Part shown: piece after piece, positions 1 to 8,835 of the stretch
Position numbering within the stretch: position 1 is the stretch's first letter
How the letters are laid out: every line of letters begins with the position of its first letter
Assembly (NCBI RefSeq): GCF_003841485.1
Contig: NZ_REFY01000003.1
Coordinates: 310,001 to 374,000 of the forward strand
DNA length: 64,000 nucleotides
From: Natrarchaeobius halalkaliphilus
Lineage (GTDB): Archaea; Halobacteriota; Halobacteria; Halobacteriales; Natrialbaceae
Direction of reading: 5' to 3'
Made by a program: the position numbers and the translations under genes
Notes under the pieces: model-generated
What the model saw: the letters and a program-made list of their open reading frames with translations, nothing else
The model's database searches: none
Told to the model about the DNA's origin: nothing

Positions 1-1
1 C

Positions 2-1144
2 GTTTCACGCGAGGAAATTAGAGGGACGCTCCAGAACGACATGCTCAAGGAGTTTATCGCCCAGAAAGAGTGGGTGATTCCGCCCGAACCGTCGCTCGCG
101 GTCGTCACCGACACGGTCGAATTCGCCGCGGCGGAGACTCCGAAGTTCCATCCGGTCTCGGTTTCGGGCTATCACATCCGCGAGGCCGGTTCGACCGCCG
201 CACAGGAGGCCGCTTTTACGCTCGCGGACGGCTTTGCGTACGTCGAGGATTGTCTCGATCGCGGCCTCGACATCGACGAGTTCGCACCGCTGCTTTCGTT
301 TTTCTTTAACTCCCACAACTCGATCTTCGAGGAGATCGCGAAGTTTCGGGCCTCGCGTCGCGTCTACGCCCGCGTCATGGACGGGCGATACGGTGCCTCA
401 CAGCCTGAATCGAAGCGACTGAAGTTCCACACCCAGACCGCCGGCCAGTCCCTGACCGCCCAGCAGCCCCTGAACAACGTCGTTCGCGTCACAATCCAGG
501 CGCTCGCGGGCGTCCTCGGGGGAACGCAATCCCTCCACACCAACAGCTTCGACGAGGCGCTTGCACTTCCCACCGAAGAGGCGGTCCGAGTCGCCCTCAG
601 AACCCAACAGATCATCGCAGAGGAGTCCGGTGCGGCCGACATCGTCGACCCGATGGGCGGAAGCTTCGCGATCGAGGCGCTCACCGACGAGATGGATACC
701 GAGATCGAACGCTACCTCAAGGAGATCGAGGAACTCGGGAACGGCTCGATTCGCGATGGCGTCCTCGAAGGGATCGAGCAGGGCTACTTCCAGCGCGAGA
801 TTCAGGACGCGAGCTACGAGTACCAGCGGCGGGTCGAACGCGGCGAGGAGGTCGTCGTGGGCGTCAACGAGTACACGATCGAAGAGGACACCGCGCCGGA
901 GACCCACGAGATCGACGAGACGACCCGTGATCGACAGATAGAGCGCCTCGAGCGCGTCAAATCTGAACGCGACGGGGACGCCGTCGACGCGGCACTTTCG
1001 GCGCTGTCGAGTGCGATATCGACCGACGAAAACACGATGCCCTACATCGTGGATGCGGTGAAAGCGTACGCGACGATGGGCGAGATCATGGCGGAGTTCG
1101 AAGCGCACTTCGGCTCGTACCGAGAAGAACTCAGTCCCATCTAA
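2..1144 (+). CDS. mcmA1: Methylmalonyl-CoA mutase large (catalytic) subunit, 5'-truncated by the window edge
   Basis: The reading frame is open from base 2, so the gene starts outside the window; about 380 C-terminal residues are present. They resemble the second half of the TIM-barrel catalytic domain of B12-dependent acyl-CoA mutases (stretches QTAGQSLTAQQPLNN, GGTQSLHTNSFDEAL and VDPMGGS), followed by a helical C-terminus. The frame ends without a B12-binding Rossmann domain, as expected for archaeal mutases in which that domain is a separate protein; such a protein is encoded at 59907-60323. The complex interconverts (R)-methylmalonyl-CoA and succinyl-CoA and feeds propionyl-CoA carbon into the TCA cycle. 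A related mutase such as isobutyryl-CoA mutase cannot be excluded because the substrate-discriminating N-terminal part is missing. Confidence 0.93.
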   Translation, partial: VSREEIRGTLQNDMLKEFIAQKEWVIPPEPSLAVVTDTVEFAAAETPKFHPVSVSGYHIREAGSTAAQEAAFTLADGFAYVEDCLDRGLDIDEFAPLLSFFFNSHNSIFEEIAKFRASRRVYARVMDGRYGASQPESKRLKFHTQTAGQSLTAQQPLNNVVRVTIQALAGVLGGTQSLHTNSFDEALALPTEEAVRVALRTQQIIAEESGAADIVDPMGGSFAIEALTDEMDTEIERYLKEIEELGNGSIRDGVLEGIEQGYFQREIQDASYEYQRRVERGEEVVVGVNEYTIEEDTAPETHEIDETTRDRQIERLERVKSERDGDAVDAALSALSSAISTDENTMPYIVDAVKAYATMGEIMAEFEAHFGSYREELSPI

Positions 1145-1314
1145 AACCGGTTGGTGTCCATCGGGTGGCGTCGCTTTCTCCGATCCGTCAGGTTGTCCGG
1201 ATGGCCGGCCCGGCGACCTTACACGTTCCGGGCAAGCGCCGAAGTGGGTGTACGTCGAACCGGCACTGTCGATCGCTTGCACGGCGGTCCGAGCGGTCGA
1301 GGACGGAACTACCC

Positions 1315-2280
1315 ATGACCAACATCGGCTATCACGCCTCACACGAACAGTTCGCGCCGTCGAAACTCCTCGAGTTCGTAACGCTAGCTGACGAGTACGG
1401 GTTCGACGACGTGCTGGCGTCCGATCACTTCCATCCCTGGAGCGAGCGTCAGGGTGAGTCGGGATTCGTCTGGTCCTGGCTCGGTTCGGCAATGGAAGCG
1501 ACCACGATGACCTTCGGAACCGTCAACGCACCGGGCTATCGTTACCATCCCGCGATCGTCGCACAGGCCGCGGCGACGCTTCGGGAAACGTATCCGGAAC
1601 GCTTCTGGCTCGCCGTCGGGAGCGGCCAGTTGCTCAACGAAGGTATTACGGGCGGAAACTGGCCCACCAAGGCGGACCGAAACGAGCGCCTCGAGGAATC
1701 CGCACGGGTAATCCGTCGCCTCTGGGACGGCGAGGACGTCACGCACGACGGTCGAATCGACGTCGAACGGGCGACGCTCTATACGCGACCCGAAACGTCC
1801 CCCCCGCTGGTCGGTGCGGCGCTCTCCGAGGAGACCGCAGGCTGGCTCGGCGCTTGCGAGTGGACCGACGGACTGATCACGATCGCGACGCCGGATCACG
1901 AGGGCCTCGAGCGGCGGATCGACGCGTTTCGAGAGAACGCACCGGACGAACCGGTCTTCCTCAAGGTTCAGCTCTCGTATGCGACGGACGAGGAGACCGC
2001 ACTCGATGGAGCCTACGACCAGTGGCGAACGAACTGCATCCCCGGCTCCGTGACCCAGGAACTCCGGACCCCCGAGCAGTACGACGAGTTAGCCGAGAGG
2101 ACAAGCCGGGAACACGTAAGAGAGAACGTTCGCGTCTCGGCCGATCTCGATCGTCACCTCGAGTGGCTCCACGAGGATCTCTCCCTCGACGTCGACAAGC
2201 TGGTGTTACACAACGTCAACCGCGAACAGACGCGCTTCGTCGAAGACTTCGGTGAGACGGTGATCCCGGCGCTCGAGTGA
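1315..2280 (+). CDS. LLM-class flavin-dependent oxidoreductase (bacterial luciferase-like)
   Basis: The 321-residue product has the luciferase-like monooxygenase barrel: N-terminal GYHASHEQF, the DHFHPW motif near residue 42 and VGSGQLLNEGI in the flavin-binding region. It most resembles the luciferase-like subfamily annotated as flavinoid oxidoreductases (TIGR03557/TIGR03885 type). Whether it uses F420 or FMN cannot be decided from sequence, and its substrate is unknown. I chose the ATG at 1315; the frame is open further upstream, but that extension is arginine-rich and unlike a haloarchaeal protein. It follows the mutase gene by about 170 bp on the same strand. A second member of the family lies at 57239-58195. 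Confidence 0.85.
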   Translation: MTNIGYHASHEQFAPSKLLEFVTLADEYGFDDVLASDHFHPWSERQGESGFVWSWLGSAMEATTMTFGTVNAPGYRYHPAIVAQAAATLRETYPERFWLAVGSGQLLNEGITGGNWPTKADRNERLEESARVIRRLWDGEDVTHDGRIDVERATLYTRPETSPPLVGAALSEETAGWLGACEWTDGLITIATPDHEGLERRIDAFRENAPDEPVFLKVQLSYATDEETALDGAYDQWRTNCIPGSVTQELRTPEQYDELAERTSREHVRENVRVSADLDRHLEWLHEDLSLDVDKLVLHNVNREQTRFVEDFGETVIPALE

Positions 2281-2326
2281 CCTCGTATCGAAAGCGTCCG
2301 GTCGCTTTGAGACCGCCGCGTCGTTC

Positions 2327-2848
2327 TCAGGCCTGCGGTATCGTTCTCAGGCCTGTGGCGTCGGTCTCGGATCCGATCTCGAAGATCTCCTCGAACAGGC
2401 TGTCCGCGAGCCGATCGAGGTTCGCTTCGGCGTCGGCCGCATCCATCGAGTCGCTGACGCCGTGCCACTCGACCGAGAGCCGCGCGATTGGAACCACGGC
2501 GACGCCGCCGATGGTGACCGTTCCCGCCGTCGTCCTGATCGTCCACTCGGTTCGCATGCCTCCGGACGATCGCGTGACCGACTCGATCTCCCCGCCCGCT
2601 TCGACCCATCGTTCGACGAGTCCGTCGGTGATTCGTCGGAGCTTACGCTGGCCGAGGGCGTGAACGACGAGGCCACCCCCGGCGAGGATCCCGAACGCGA
2701 CGAGCGCGAACGCGATCCCACCGTAGGGGACGTTCAACGACGCCGCAAGGGCCGCTATCACTCCAACGAACCCCAGGATTCGAAGATCGAACGCGTTCGG
2801 AACCGTCCCGTTCCAGTCGGTTTCTCCGGTCTGCTGCTCGAGTTGCAC
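2327..2848 (-). CDS. Hypothetical protein with two N-terminal membrane segments
   Basis: About 173 residues. Two adjacent hydrophobic segments (ILGFVGVIAALAASL and IAFALVAFGILAGGGLVVHAL) are followed by a soluble C-terminal domain of about 100 residues with alternating beta-type and acidic helical character (EWTIRTTAGTVTIGG, DAEANLDRLADSLFEEI). I recognise no family. The GTG at 2848 is preferred because an upstream ATG at 2893 would add a basic tail (RRSPRKRH) out of keeping with the acidic remainder; the longer form remains possible. It is convergent with the flavin oxidoreductase 46 bp away. Confidence 0.6.
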   Translation of the reverse strand: MQLEQQTGETDWNGTVPNAFDLRILGFVGVIAALAASLNVPYGGIAFALVAFGILAGGGLVVHALGQRKLRRITDGLVERWVEAGGEIESVTRSSGGMRTEWTIRTTAGTVTIGGVAVVPIARLSVEWHGVSDSMDAADAEANLDRLADSLFEEIFEIGSETDATGLRTIPQA

Positions 2849-2935
2849 GTGCCGCTTTCGGGGTGACCTCCGGGTAGTCGTTGGCCTGTTCACGTGTGGC
2901 CTTTATCCGTGATGAGGTCCGGAGCCGATCCGCGG

Positions 2936-4063
2936 TCACTCGCCCTCGAGCAACTCGTCGTCTCCGTGTCTCGAACGGAGTTTCGCCAGGGATTCGCGCT
3001 GGGCCTCGAGTCGTGGCGTCGGGTCGTCGTAGACGTGCTCGAACAGTTCCTGTGGATCGGGATCGACGGACTCTGCGCGTTCGATCAGTTGCTCTATAGT
3101 GTCGTCGATCTCGGTTTCGATCGTTTCGATCCGATCCGCGTCGAGCAGTCCGCGATCTTCGAGGTAGGCCTCGAAGCGGTCGATCGGATCGCGCTCGCGC
3201 CAGCGTTCGACCGCGTCGTCGTCGCGATAGACGGACGGATCGTCGGCGGTCGTGTGAGCGCCAAAGCGGTACTGGACCGCCTCGATCAGCGTCGGGCGTG
3301 GGTTCTCCGACTCCGAATCGAGCGCCTTCGCTCGAGCCGCCGCCGTGACGACGTACGTCGCCAGCGGATCCATGCCGTCGACCTGTACCCCATCGAAGCC
3401 GTAGGCCGACGCCTTCTGAGCGAACGTATCGCTCGCAGTCTGGCGATCCTGTGGCATCGATATCGCCCACTGATTGTTGTTACAGAAAAAGAGCGTGGGT
3501 GTGTCGAAGACGCCGGCGATGTTCATCGCCTCGTGGAAGTCCCCCTCGGAGGTCGAGCCTTCCCCGAAGTGGACGACGGTCACGGCCTCGTCGTCGTTCA
3601 ACTTTTCCGCCCACGACCAGCCGACCGCGTGGGGAATGTGGGCTCCGATCGAGATGTTGAGCGGAAAGACGCTGACGTCGGCCAGCGCCGCGTTTCCGTC
3701 CTCGTGGCCCATCCAGTACAGCAGATACTCCCAGGGCAGCCCTCGAGCCACGACGGCTCCGTGCTCCCGGTACTGATACGAGATCATATCGTCCCCGGTC
3801 AGTGCGTAGGTGGACCCGATCTGTGATCCTTCCTGACCGGCAAGCGACGCGTACGTCCCCATCCGTCCCTGTCGCTGCAGGCTGATCATCCGTTCGTCGA
3901 AGCGTCGAGAGAACCGCATATCCCGATACATCGACCGAAGCGTCTCGTCCTCGAGATTCGGCTCGAGTTCGGATGCAACGACGGTCCCATCGGCGTCGAG
4001 TACACGAACGCAGTCGTCGGGTTCCCACTCGAGGAGGTCGTACTCGAGCACGTCCCGTGTCAT
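2936..4063 (-). CDS. pdhA: Thiamine pyrophosphate-dependent 2-oxo acid dehydrogenase E1 component, alpha subunit
   Basis: The 375-residue product matches E1-alpha of pyruvate or branched-chain 2-oxo acid dehydrogenase complexes. The TPP-binding motif runs from about residue 167 (GEGSTSEGDFHEAMN) to NNN at 195-197, and the SYQYREHGAVVARG segment near residue 95 is typical. The ATG at 4063 is preferred over one nine codons upstream because a TATA element sits 28 bp before it, as in leaderless haloarchaeal transcripts. No E1-beta or E2 gene lies in the window, so the partners must be elsewhere; an E3 is encoded at 29329-30765. Substrate is inferred only: pyruvate, branched-chain 2-oxo acids or 2-oxobutyrate are all plausible. 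Confidence 0.87.
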   Translation of the reverse strand: MTRDVLEYDLLEWEPDDCVRVLDADGTVVASELEPNLEDETLRSMYRDMRFSRRFDERMISLQRQGRMGTYASLAGQEGSQIGSTYALTGDDMISYQYREHGAVVARGLPWEYLLYWMGHEDGNAALADVSVFPLNISIGAHIPHAVGWSWAEKLNDDEAVTVVHFGEGSTSEGDFHEAMNIAGVFDTPTLFFCNNNQWAISMPQDRQTASDTFAQKASAYGFDGVQVDGMDPLATYVVTAAARAKALDSESENPRPTLIEAVQYRFGAHTTADDPSVYRDDDAVERWRERDPIDRFEAYLEDRGLLDADRIETIETEIDDTIEQLIERAESVDPDPQELFEHVYDDPTPRLEAQRESLAKLRSRHGDDELLEGE

Positions 4064-4085
4064 GACACTACCGTAGGGCTCGTGA

Positions 4086-4113
4086 CACATATACTGATCG
4101 TCTCGTGAGACGA
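4086..4113 (-). promoter_or_regulatory. Promoter and palindromic upstream site of the E1-alpha gene
   Basis: On the minus strand the sequence CAGTATATGTG (4086-4096) forms a TATA box centred 28 bp before the ATG at 4063. Directly upstream lies a perfect 16-bp palindrome, TCGTCTCGTGAGACGA (4098-4113), in the BRE/upstream-activator position. A transcription factor site is inferred; the cognate regulator is unknown. Confidence 0.45.
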
Positions 4114-4271
4114 CGACGAACGATGAATAGATATCTGAATACTGCTATATATCCAAACGTACCAGAATTCGAATTAATCAGCCTGGAGAGAATCCACGGG
4201 ATCGACGTAAGAACAATTCGGGCGTACTGAGAGAGATCCGACGACGTCAGTCGAGGGCCAGACGACGGCCG

Positions 4272-5885
4272 TTATCCGCGTGCAATCGGCTCCAGAGGGA
4301 CTGATCCGGCTGCGGACGCGCTCTCGTTCTGGCTGTAGGTCTCCTCGATGACGTAGCGCTGGCCGAGCATGGGGTCGAGCAGTCCGTCAACACCGCCACG
4401 GTCGTCTCGGAGAACCGGTGCGTCGTCGGTTTCGAGTTCGGATCCGGGGCCGGCCATGTAGTTGTCCACCGCCTCCTCGAGATCGACTTCGAGCGTTCGC
4501 GCATCGTTTCGTTCGGCCAGGTCGGCCTGCGTGAAGCCGGTTTCGTCGTTCGTCGCGACGAGCTGGACGTTCTGGACGGCACTCGAGTCCGACGTTCGAA
4601 AGCTGTAGACGTCCGGAAAGACGGTCTCCATCGTTCTGTACTGGGCGTGGTAGAACTCCGATCCAGCTCCGCTGGGAGAGGAGACGACGTTGGCGTGAAG
4701 GATTCCGTCGTCGCTCAACCGGTCGGAGACGAGCTCCATGAACTCGACGGTCGTCAGATGAAACGGAACCTGGTCGTGCTTGTAGGCGTCGAGGACGATC
4801 AGATCGTACGGCTCGTCTGTCGACTGGAGGAACTGGCGACCGTCCGCTGCGTGCACGTCTAGCTCATCGGTCGTTTCGAGGCCGAAGTACTCCTCTGCGG
4901 CGGCGGTCACCTCTGTATCGATCTCGACGACATCGACGGTGACGTCGTACCGTTCCTCGAAGTCTTGGGGACCGGTGTATCCGCCGCCGCCGACGAACAA
5001 CACCCTCTCGACGTCGTCTTCGTCCGCTGCCATGAGCATCGGCAGATGGAAGTACTTCGTGTAGGCAAACACGTGTCGATCGGGGTTCTCGAGATCTATC
5101 GCGCTGTGTCGAGAGCCGTCGAGGTACATCGTTCGAACGTCGCCGTCGTCGACGATCTCGAGTTGCTGGTGCGGGGTTCCGGTCTCGTGGACGACGTCCC
5201 CTCGATAGTCGAACGCGACGGGACCGCTGCCCGCGGCGACGACGAGCAACAGCGCGACGAACACGCTGGCAACTACGGATTTTCGTGACACCGATGGGAG
5301 CGTGAGGCCGACGGCCGTCGCGACCAACAGTAATCCGAAGATGAGTCCGATCTCTTCGATGGTCAGCGCGGGGATGAGAACGAACGTCGTCCCGGCGGAG
5401 CCGACGATGCTGCCGATCGTTCCGAGCGCGTAGACGTGACCCGACGCTTCGCCAGTTCCCTGTTTGCTCGAGAGTTCGGCGGCGTACGGGCTGATGAACC
5501 CGAGTAGATAGGTAGGCGGACCGAAGAGTGCGACGACTGCGGGGAGCGACGCGTACCGCGGTGGAAGCGCGAGCGTCGACGTCTGAGCGAGCAAGAGATC
5601 GCTCGCGTAGACGACCACCGCGACGTAGACCGCCGTCGCGAGCATTATCCATCCCATCTGGCGATCCGTCGCGCCGGCGGCTCGTTTCCCACCCTGCCAG
5701 TAACCCAGACTCAATGCGATGAGAAAGACGGTGAGGATGCCCCCGACCGTGTAGATGTGGCTTCCGAACTGCGGTGCCACGATTCGAACGGCCAGAATCT
5801 CGAGACCCATACTGGTGATCCCGGAGACGAATACCGCGATTTCCGGCTTCGTTGGTCGGTACGACACGAGCGACCGTCCGTCCAT
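4272..5885 (-). CDS. Membrane-anchored spermidine synthase-like protein
   Basis: The roughly 537-residue product has an N-terminal membrane domain of several hydrophobic helices (first about 220 residues, beginning EIAVFVSGITSMGLEILAVR) fused to a spermidine-synthase-type Rossmann fold. The SAM-type glycine motif VLFVGGGGYTGP and the DAYKHDQVPFH segment, where polyamine synthases carry the catalytic Asp, are both present. Fused transporter-like/aminopropyltransferase proteins are common in haloarchaea, and their substrate is generally unproven. The ATG at 5885 is used; a GTG at 5927 would add 14 residues. An AT-rich TATA-like element lies at 5972-5984. Confidence 0.78.
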   Translation of the reverse strand: MDGRSLVSYRPTKPEIAVFVSGITSMGLEILAVRIVAPQFGSHIYTVGGILTVFLIALSLGYWQGGKRAAGATDRQMGWIMLATAVYVAVVVYASDLLLAQTSTLALPPRYASLPAVVALFGPPTYLLGFISPYAAELSSKQGTGEASGHVYALGTIGSIVGSAGTTFVLIPALTIEEIGLIFGLLLVATAVGLTLPSVSRKSVVASVFVALLLVVAAGSGPVAFDYRGDVVHETGTPHQQLEIVDDGDVRTMYLDGSRHSAIDLENPDRHVFAYTKYFHLPMLMAADEDDVERVLFVGGGGYTGPQDFEERYDVTVDVVEIDTEVTAAAEEYFGLETTDELDVHAADGRQFLQSTDEPYDLIVLDAYKHDQVPFHLTTVEFMELVSDRLSDDGILHANVVSSPSGAGSEFYHAQYRTMETVFPDVYSFRTSDSSAVQNVQLVATNDETGFTQADLAERNDARTLEVDLEEAVDNYMAGPGSELETDDAPVLRDDRGGVDGLLDPMLGQRYVIEETYSQNESASAAGSVPLEPIARG

Positions 5886-6223
5886 ACCGTGACCAACCGT
5901 CGCCCGGTTGAGTACCTGTCGACTCACCGTGTACAGTTCATACGACAGTACGGATCTGACCTAACTGAGCCTATATATCTAAATTTTTTCTATCAAATAT
6001 ATATTTCAAATCTGGCTCTATCGTTCTGGTTGGGAGACGACTTCCCGCGGATCGCGTCACCACCGACGGACCGGACAGACGTCTGGATGATTCGCCCCCA
6101 CTTTACGAATGTACGCTTGTATATCCTGGCACCGTAGTACCACTCAAGTCGGGAAAATCGGTGTGTTGTGAGTTCGCTATCCCATCGGGACCGGACCAAT
6201 TCCTGGTCACAGAGCGGATCGGT

Positions 6224-6238
6224 TTCCCATATTGGGAA
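6224..6238. promoter_or_regulatory. Palindrome TTCCC-N5-GGGAA, candidate operator
   Basis: The 15-bp sequence TTCCCATATTGGGAA has perfect 5-bp arms. Its core CCCATATTGGGA recurs exactly at 6568-6579, and a related palindrome TTCCCACAATAGGGAA is found next to the IclR-type regulator gene at 37046-37061. Binding by that regulator is inference. Confidence 0.4.
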
Positions 6239-6560
6239 TAAGCTCAAACTGATCGACCCGTTTTCTTCGGTGTCCTGGAACGACTCGAAACCGTTTCAGT
6301 CTCATCTCCCGCTATCATAGCAGTGATTTCCGTTCTAAACCGTGTTCGACTTCGTGAACGATAGGATCTATCGCTATCGACGAGGTGCTATCCCCACTTT
6401 GAGGAATCGTATCTGGCGGTATTTTCGAGAAAGTTATCCGATTGGTCGAAAGAATCACGGATAGGTACTCGATAAATATTTTCATCTCCTAACTAGTAAA
6501 ATATTCCTATCCGTATTCGAACTCGATCGGTATAGTTCCAAAGTAGACATTTTTTGGCGG

Positions 6561-6583
6561 TGTGTTCCCCATATTGGGACACA
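6561..6583. promoter_or_regulatory. Second CCCATATTGGGA palindrome, candidate operator
   Basis: The sequence TGTGTTCCCCATATTGGGACACA carries inverted arms (TGTG/CACA and CCC/GGG) around the same core seen at 6224-6238. It lies in non-coding DNA about 190 bp beyond the 3' end of the first importer operon. No promoter or start codon follows directly, so its target is unclear. Confidence 0.35.
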
Positions 6584-6774
6584 AACTACGGGCGGGAACG
6601 GAAACGTGGCGGCGAAGATGATACGGAACGATATCACCGATGGAGCTTACGTCGCGGCGAAGGGACCGCGCATACGTCGCTGATCCAGTCGAGACTCTCG
6701 GATCGAGAAGGCATCTCTGAATATCGATGCTCTCTCGACGGTCCGGTAAAAAATTAGTATCTGGGTTGGACGGA

Positions 6775-7791
6775 TTACTTTGGTATCGTGTTCACCGTCT
6801 CCTCGTCGTAGAGCACACACCGAGCCTGTTGGCCTGCCTCCGTGGGATACATCGCTGGCTCCTCGGCGGTACACTCGTCCATCGCTTCAGGGCAGCGAGG
6901 CGCGAACCGACAGCCGGACGGCAGGTTCACCGGGTCAGGGATCTCTCCCTGTAACTCGACGGATTCACGTCTATCGTCCGGATCGACGGTCGGAGTGGAG
7001 CCGACCAGCGCCTTGGTGTAGGGATGTTGTGGATCGTTAATGACTTCGGTTGCTGATCCGACTTCGACGAGTTTTCCGAGGTACATGATACCAATTCTGT
7101 CACACATATGCTTCAACAGCGAGAGGTCGTGACTAATGTAGAGAATCGAGATTCCGAGTTCCTCTTGCAACCGGTCGAGTAGATCGAGGATGCTCGCTCT
7201 GACGCTCACGTCGAGCATACTCGCCGGTTCGTCGGCCAGGATGAACGATGGCTCAAGAATAATCGCTCGAGCGATACTCACACGCTGTCGTTCACCGCCG
7301 CTGAGCTCGGAGGGATACTCGTGCATGTACGCCTCTGGAGGATTCAGCCCGACGCTTTCGATCGTCTCGATGACCGTCTCCTCTCGCTCCTCTGCAGTGC
7401 CGATTTCGTGGACGTCCAGTGGTTCTTTGATCCAGTCGAAGACGCGGTACCGTGGATTGATCGACTCGTACGGGTTCTGTTGGATGATCTGTGCCTCGGT
7501 CCGAAAGTCCATTTCGTCGCGAACATCCGGGTCCGTCACGTCGCGGCCGTCGAAGCGGACCGATCCCGACGTCGGCTCCAGGAGGTGAAGAAGGGATTTC
7601 CCACACGTCGTTTTCCCGCACCCACTCTCGCCAGCCAGTCCGAATGACTCTCCCTCCGCGATGTCGAAGGAGACACCGTCGACGGCCTTTACGTACTCGA
7701 CCTCACCCCACCCGAAAAGGCGAGTGAACAGGTCTTCGTTCGACTTGAAGTGTTTCTTGAGGTCGGTGACTTCGATTTTTGGATCAATCAT
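6775..7791 (-). CDS. dppF: Dipeptide/oligopeptide-type ABC importer, ATP-binding protein (DppF/OppF type), system 1
   Basis: The 338-residue product is an OppF-type ATPase: Walker A GESGCGKTT, signature LSGGERQRV, Walker B ILADEP, and the C-terminal oligopeptide-ABC extension with CRFAPRCPEAMDEC, a cysteine motif linked to Fe-S binding in this subfamily. It powers uptake as a dimer with the DppD protein. The ATG at 7791 overlaps the end of dppD by 8 bp, so this is the last gene of a tightly packed dppB-C-D-F operon read on the minus strand. The matching solute-binding protein is probably the one at 13890-15614 (inference from proximity). Confidence 0.93.
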   Translation of the reverse strand: MIDPKIEVTDLKKHFKSNEDLFTRLFGWGEVEYVKAVDGVSFDIAEGESFGLAGESGCGKTTCGKSLLHLLEPTSGSVRFDGRDVTDPDVRDEMDFRTEAQIIQQNPYESINPRYRVFDWIKEPLDVHEIGTAEEREETVIETIESVGLNPPEAYMHEYPSELSGGERQRVSIARAIILEPSFILADEPASMLDVSVRASILDLLDRLQEELGISILYISHDLSLLKHMCDRIGIMYLGKLVEVGSATEVINDPQHPYTKALVGSTPTVDPDDRRESVELQGEIPDPVNLPSGCRFAPRCPEAMDECTAEEPAMYPTEAGQQARCVLYDEETVNTIPK

Positions 7792-8830
7792 TGGCTTCCT
7801 CCACCTGTAGGGCCGCATCGGTTTCGTCGTCCATCCAGGTCTCTTTTTGCTTTGCTTTCTCGGTCAACAGTTCCTGTTCGTCCGCTCTGTGGCACTCGAC
7901 GATGTGGCCGTCGTCGTACTCCGTCGGCTCCGGCGTGACGTCCCAGCACTCGTCTGTGGCGAACGGACAGCGTGGTGCAAAGCCACACCCCTCCTCGAGA
8001 TCGACGAGGTCCGGCGGCGTTCCGGGGATGGATATCAGGTCCTGATCGTCCTCTTCGATATCCGGGAAGGCGTTTCGAAGTCCCAGGGTGTAAGGGTGGC
8101 GGGGCTCTTTGATGATCGTCCCGACATCGGCGTGTTCGACGACACGCCCGCCGTACATCACGGCGATATCATCACAGATGTCGGAGACGACGGAGATGTC
8201 GTGCGTGATGAGGATGATGCTACTCTGGAACTCGGTCTGTAAGTCCCTGAGCGTCTGGAGAATCCGATCCTGAATCACGACGTCCAGTGCGGTCGTCGGC
8301 TCGTCAGCGATAATAAGGGATGGATCCAGACACAGCGCGAGTGCGATCATCGCTCGCTGGGCCATTCCACCCGAGAACTGGTGTGGGTAGTCGTCGATCC
8401 GGCCTGGATCGATACCGAGCTGTTCGAACAGCTCTCTCGCTCGTTCTCGAGCGTCGGCCTTCGAGACGTCTTCGTGCGTTCGGATCGCTTGAACGATCTG
8501 GTCACCGACCGTGTAGACCGGATCGAAACCGTTCATCGCGTTCTGGGGAACCATCGATATTTCGTCCCATCGCATCTCCTTTCGGAACGCTCTGTCGCTG
8601 AGTTCCGTCAGGTCGGTCCCCTTGTAGTCGATCTCGCCTTCGGGGACGTGACCGTTTTTCGCCAGCAAGCGAATAATCGCTTTGGCGAGCGTCGATTTCC
8701 CCGAACCGCTTTCACCGATCAGCCCCAGTATCTTGTCCTCCTCTAGGGAGATACTGACGCCGTTGACGGCTTTTACGGAGCCTCCATCCTCCATCTCGTA
8801 CTCTACGTGCAGGTCAGTTAGTTCTAACAT
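7784..8830 (-). CDS. dppD: Dipeptide/oligopeptide-type ABC importer, ATP-binding protein (DppD/OppD type), system 1
   Basis: The 348-residue product carries Walker [11 protein letters not shown]-loop region SMVPQNAMN, signature FSGGMAQRA, Walker [12 protein letters not shown] and the C-terminal oligopeptide motif [14 protein letters not shown]. The ATG at 8830 begins [11 protein letters not shown], the usual N-terminus of the family; the longer open frame overlaps dppC and is rejected. It begins 5 bp after the dppC stop codon and overlaps dppF, which supports one transcript. Its role is ATP hydrolysis at the cytoplasmic face of the importer. Confidence 0.93.
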   Translation of the reverse strand: MLELTDLHVEYEMEDGGSVKAVNGVSISLEEDKILGLIGESGSGKSTLAKAIIRLLAKNGHVPEGEIDYKGTDLTELSDRAFRKEMRWDEISMVPQNAMNGFDPVYTVGDQIVQAIRTHEDVSKADARERARELFEQLGIDPGRIDDYPHQFSGGMAQRAMIALALCLDPSLIIADEPTTALDVVIQDRILQTLRDLQTEFQSSIILITHDISVVSDICDDIAVMYGGRVVEHADVGTIIKEPRHPYTLGLRNAFPDIEEDDQDLISIPGTPPDLVDLEEGCGFAPRCPFATDECWDVTPEPTEYDDGHIVECHRADEQELLTEKAKQKETWMDDETDAALQVEEAND

Positions 8831-8835
8831 TGGTA

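Larger units (their letters stand above)
5886..6774. other. Gene-free AT-rich intergenic region
   Basis: About 890 bp with no credible gene. Short open frames on both strands (for example 5993-6247 and 6554-6757) lack acidic composition, start-site signals and recognisable motifs. It holds a TATA-like stretch for the spermidine-synthase-like gene (ATATATAG at 5971-5978 in minus orientation), A/T tracts, and two palindromes annotated separately. It forms the left border of the lower-GC island. Confidence 0.6.

Noticed and set aside
2643-3470. Minus-strand open frame across the membrane protein and E1-alpha genes
   Set aside because: Out-of-frame shadow with excessive arginine and glycine; the E1-alpha frame contains the TPP motif.
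5993-6247. 84-codon minus-strand frame in the left gene-free region
   Set aside because: Not acidic, no promoter at the right distance, and it runs through the palindrome; treated as non-coding.
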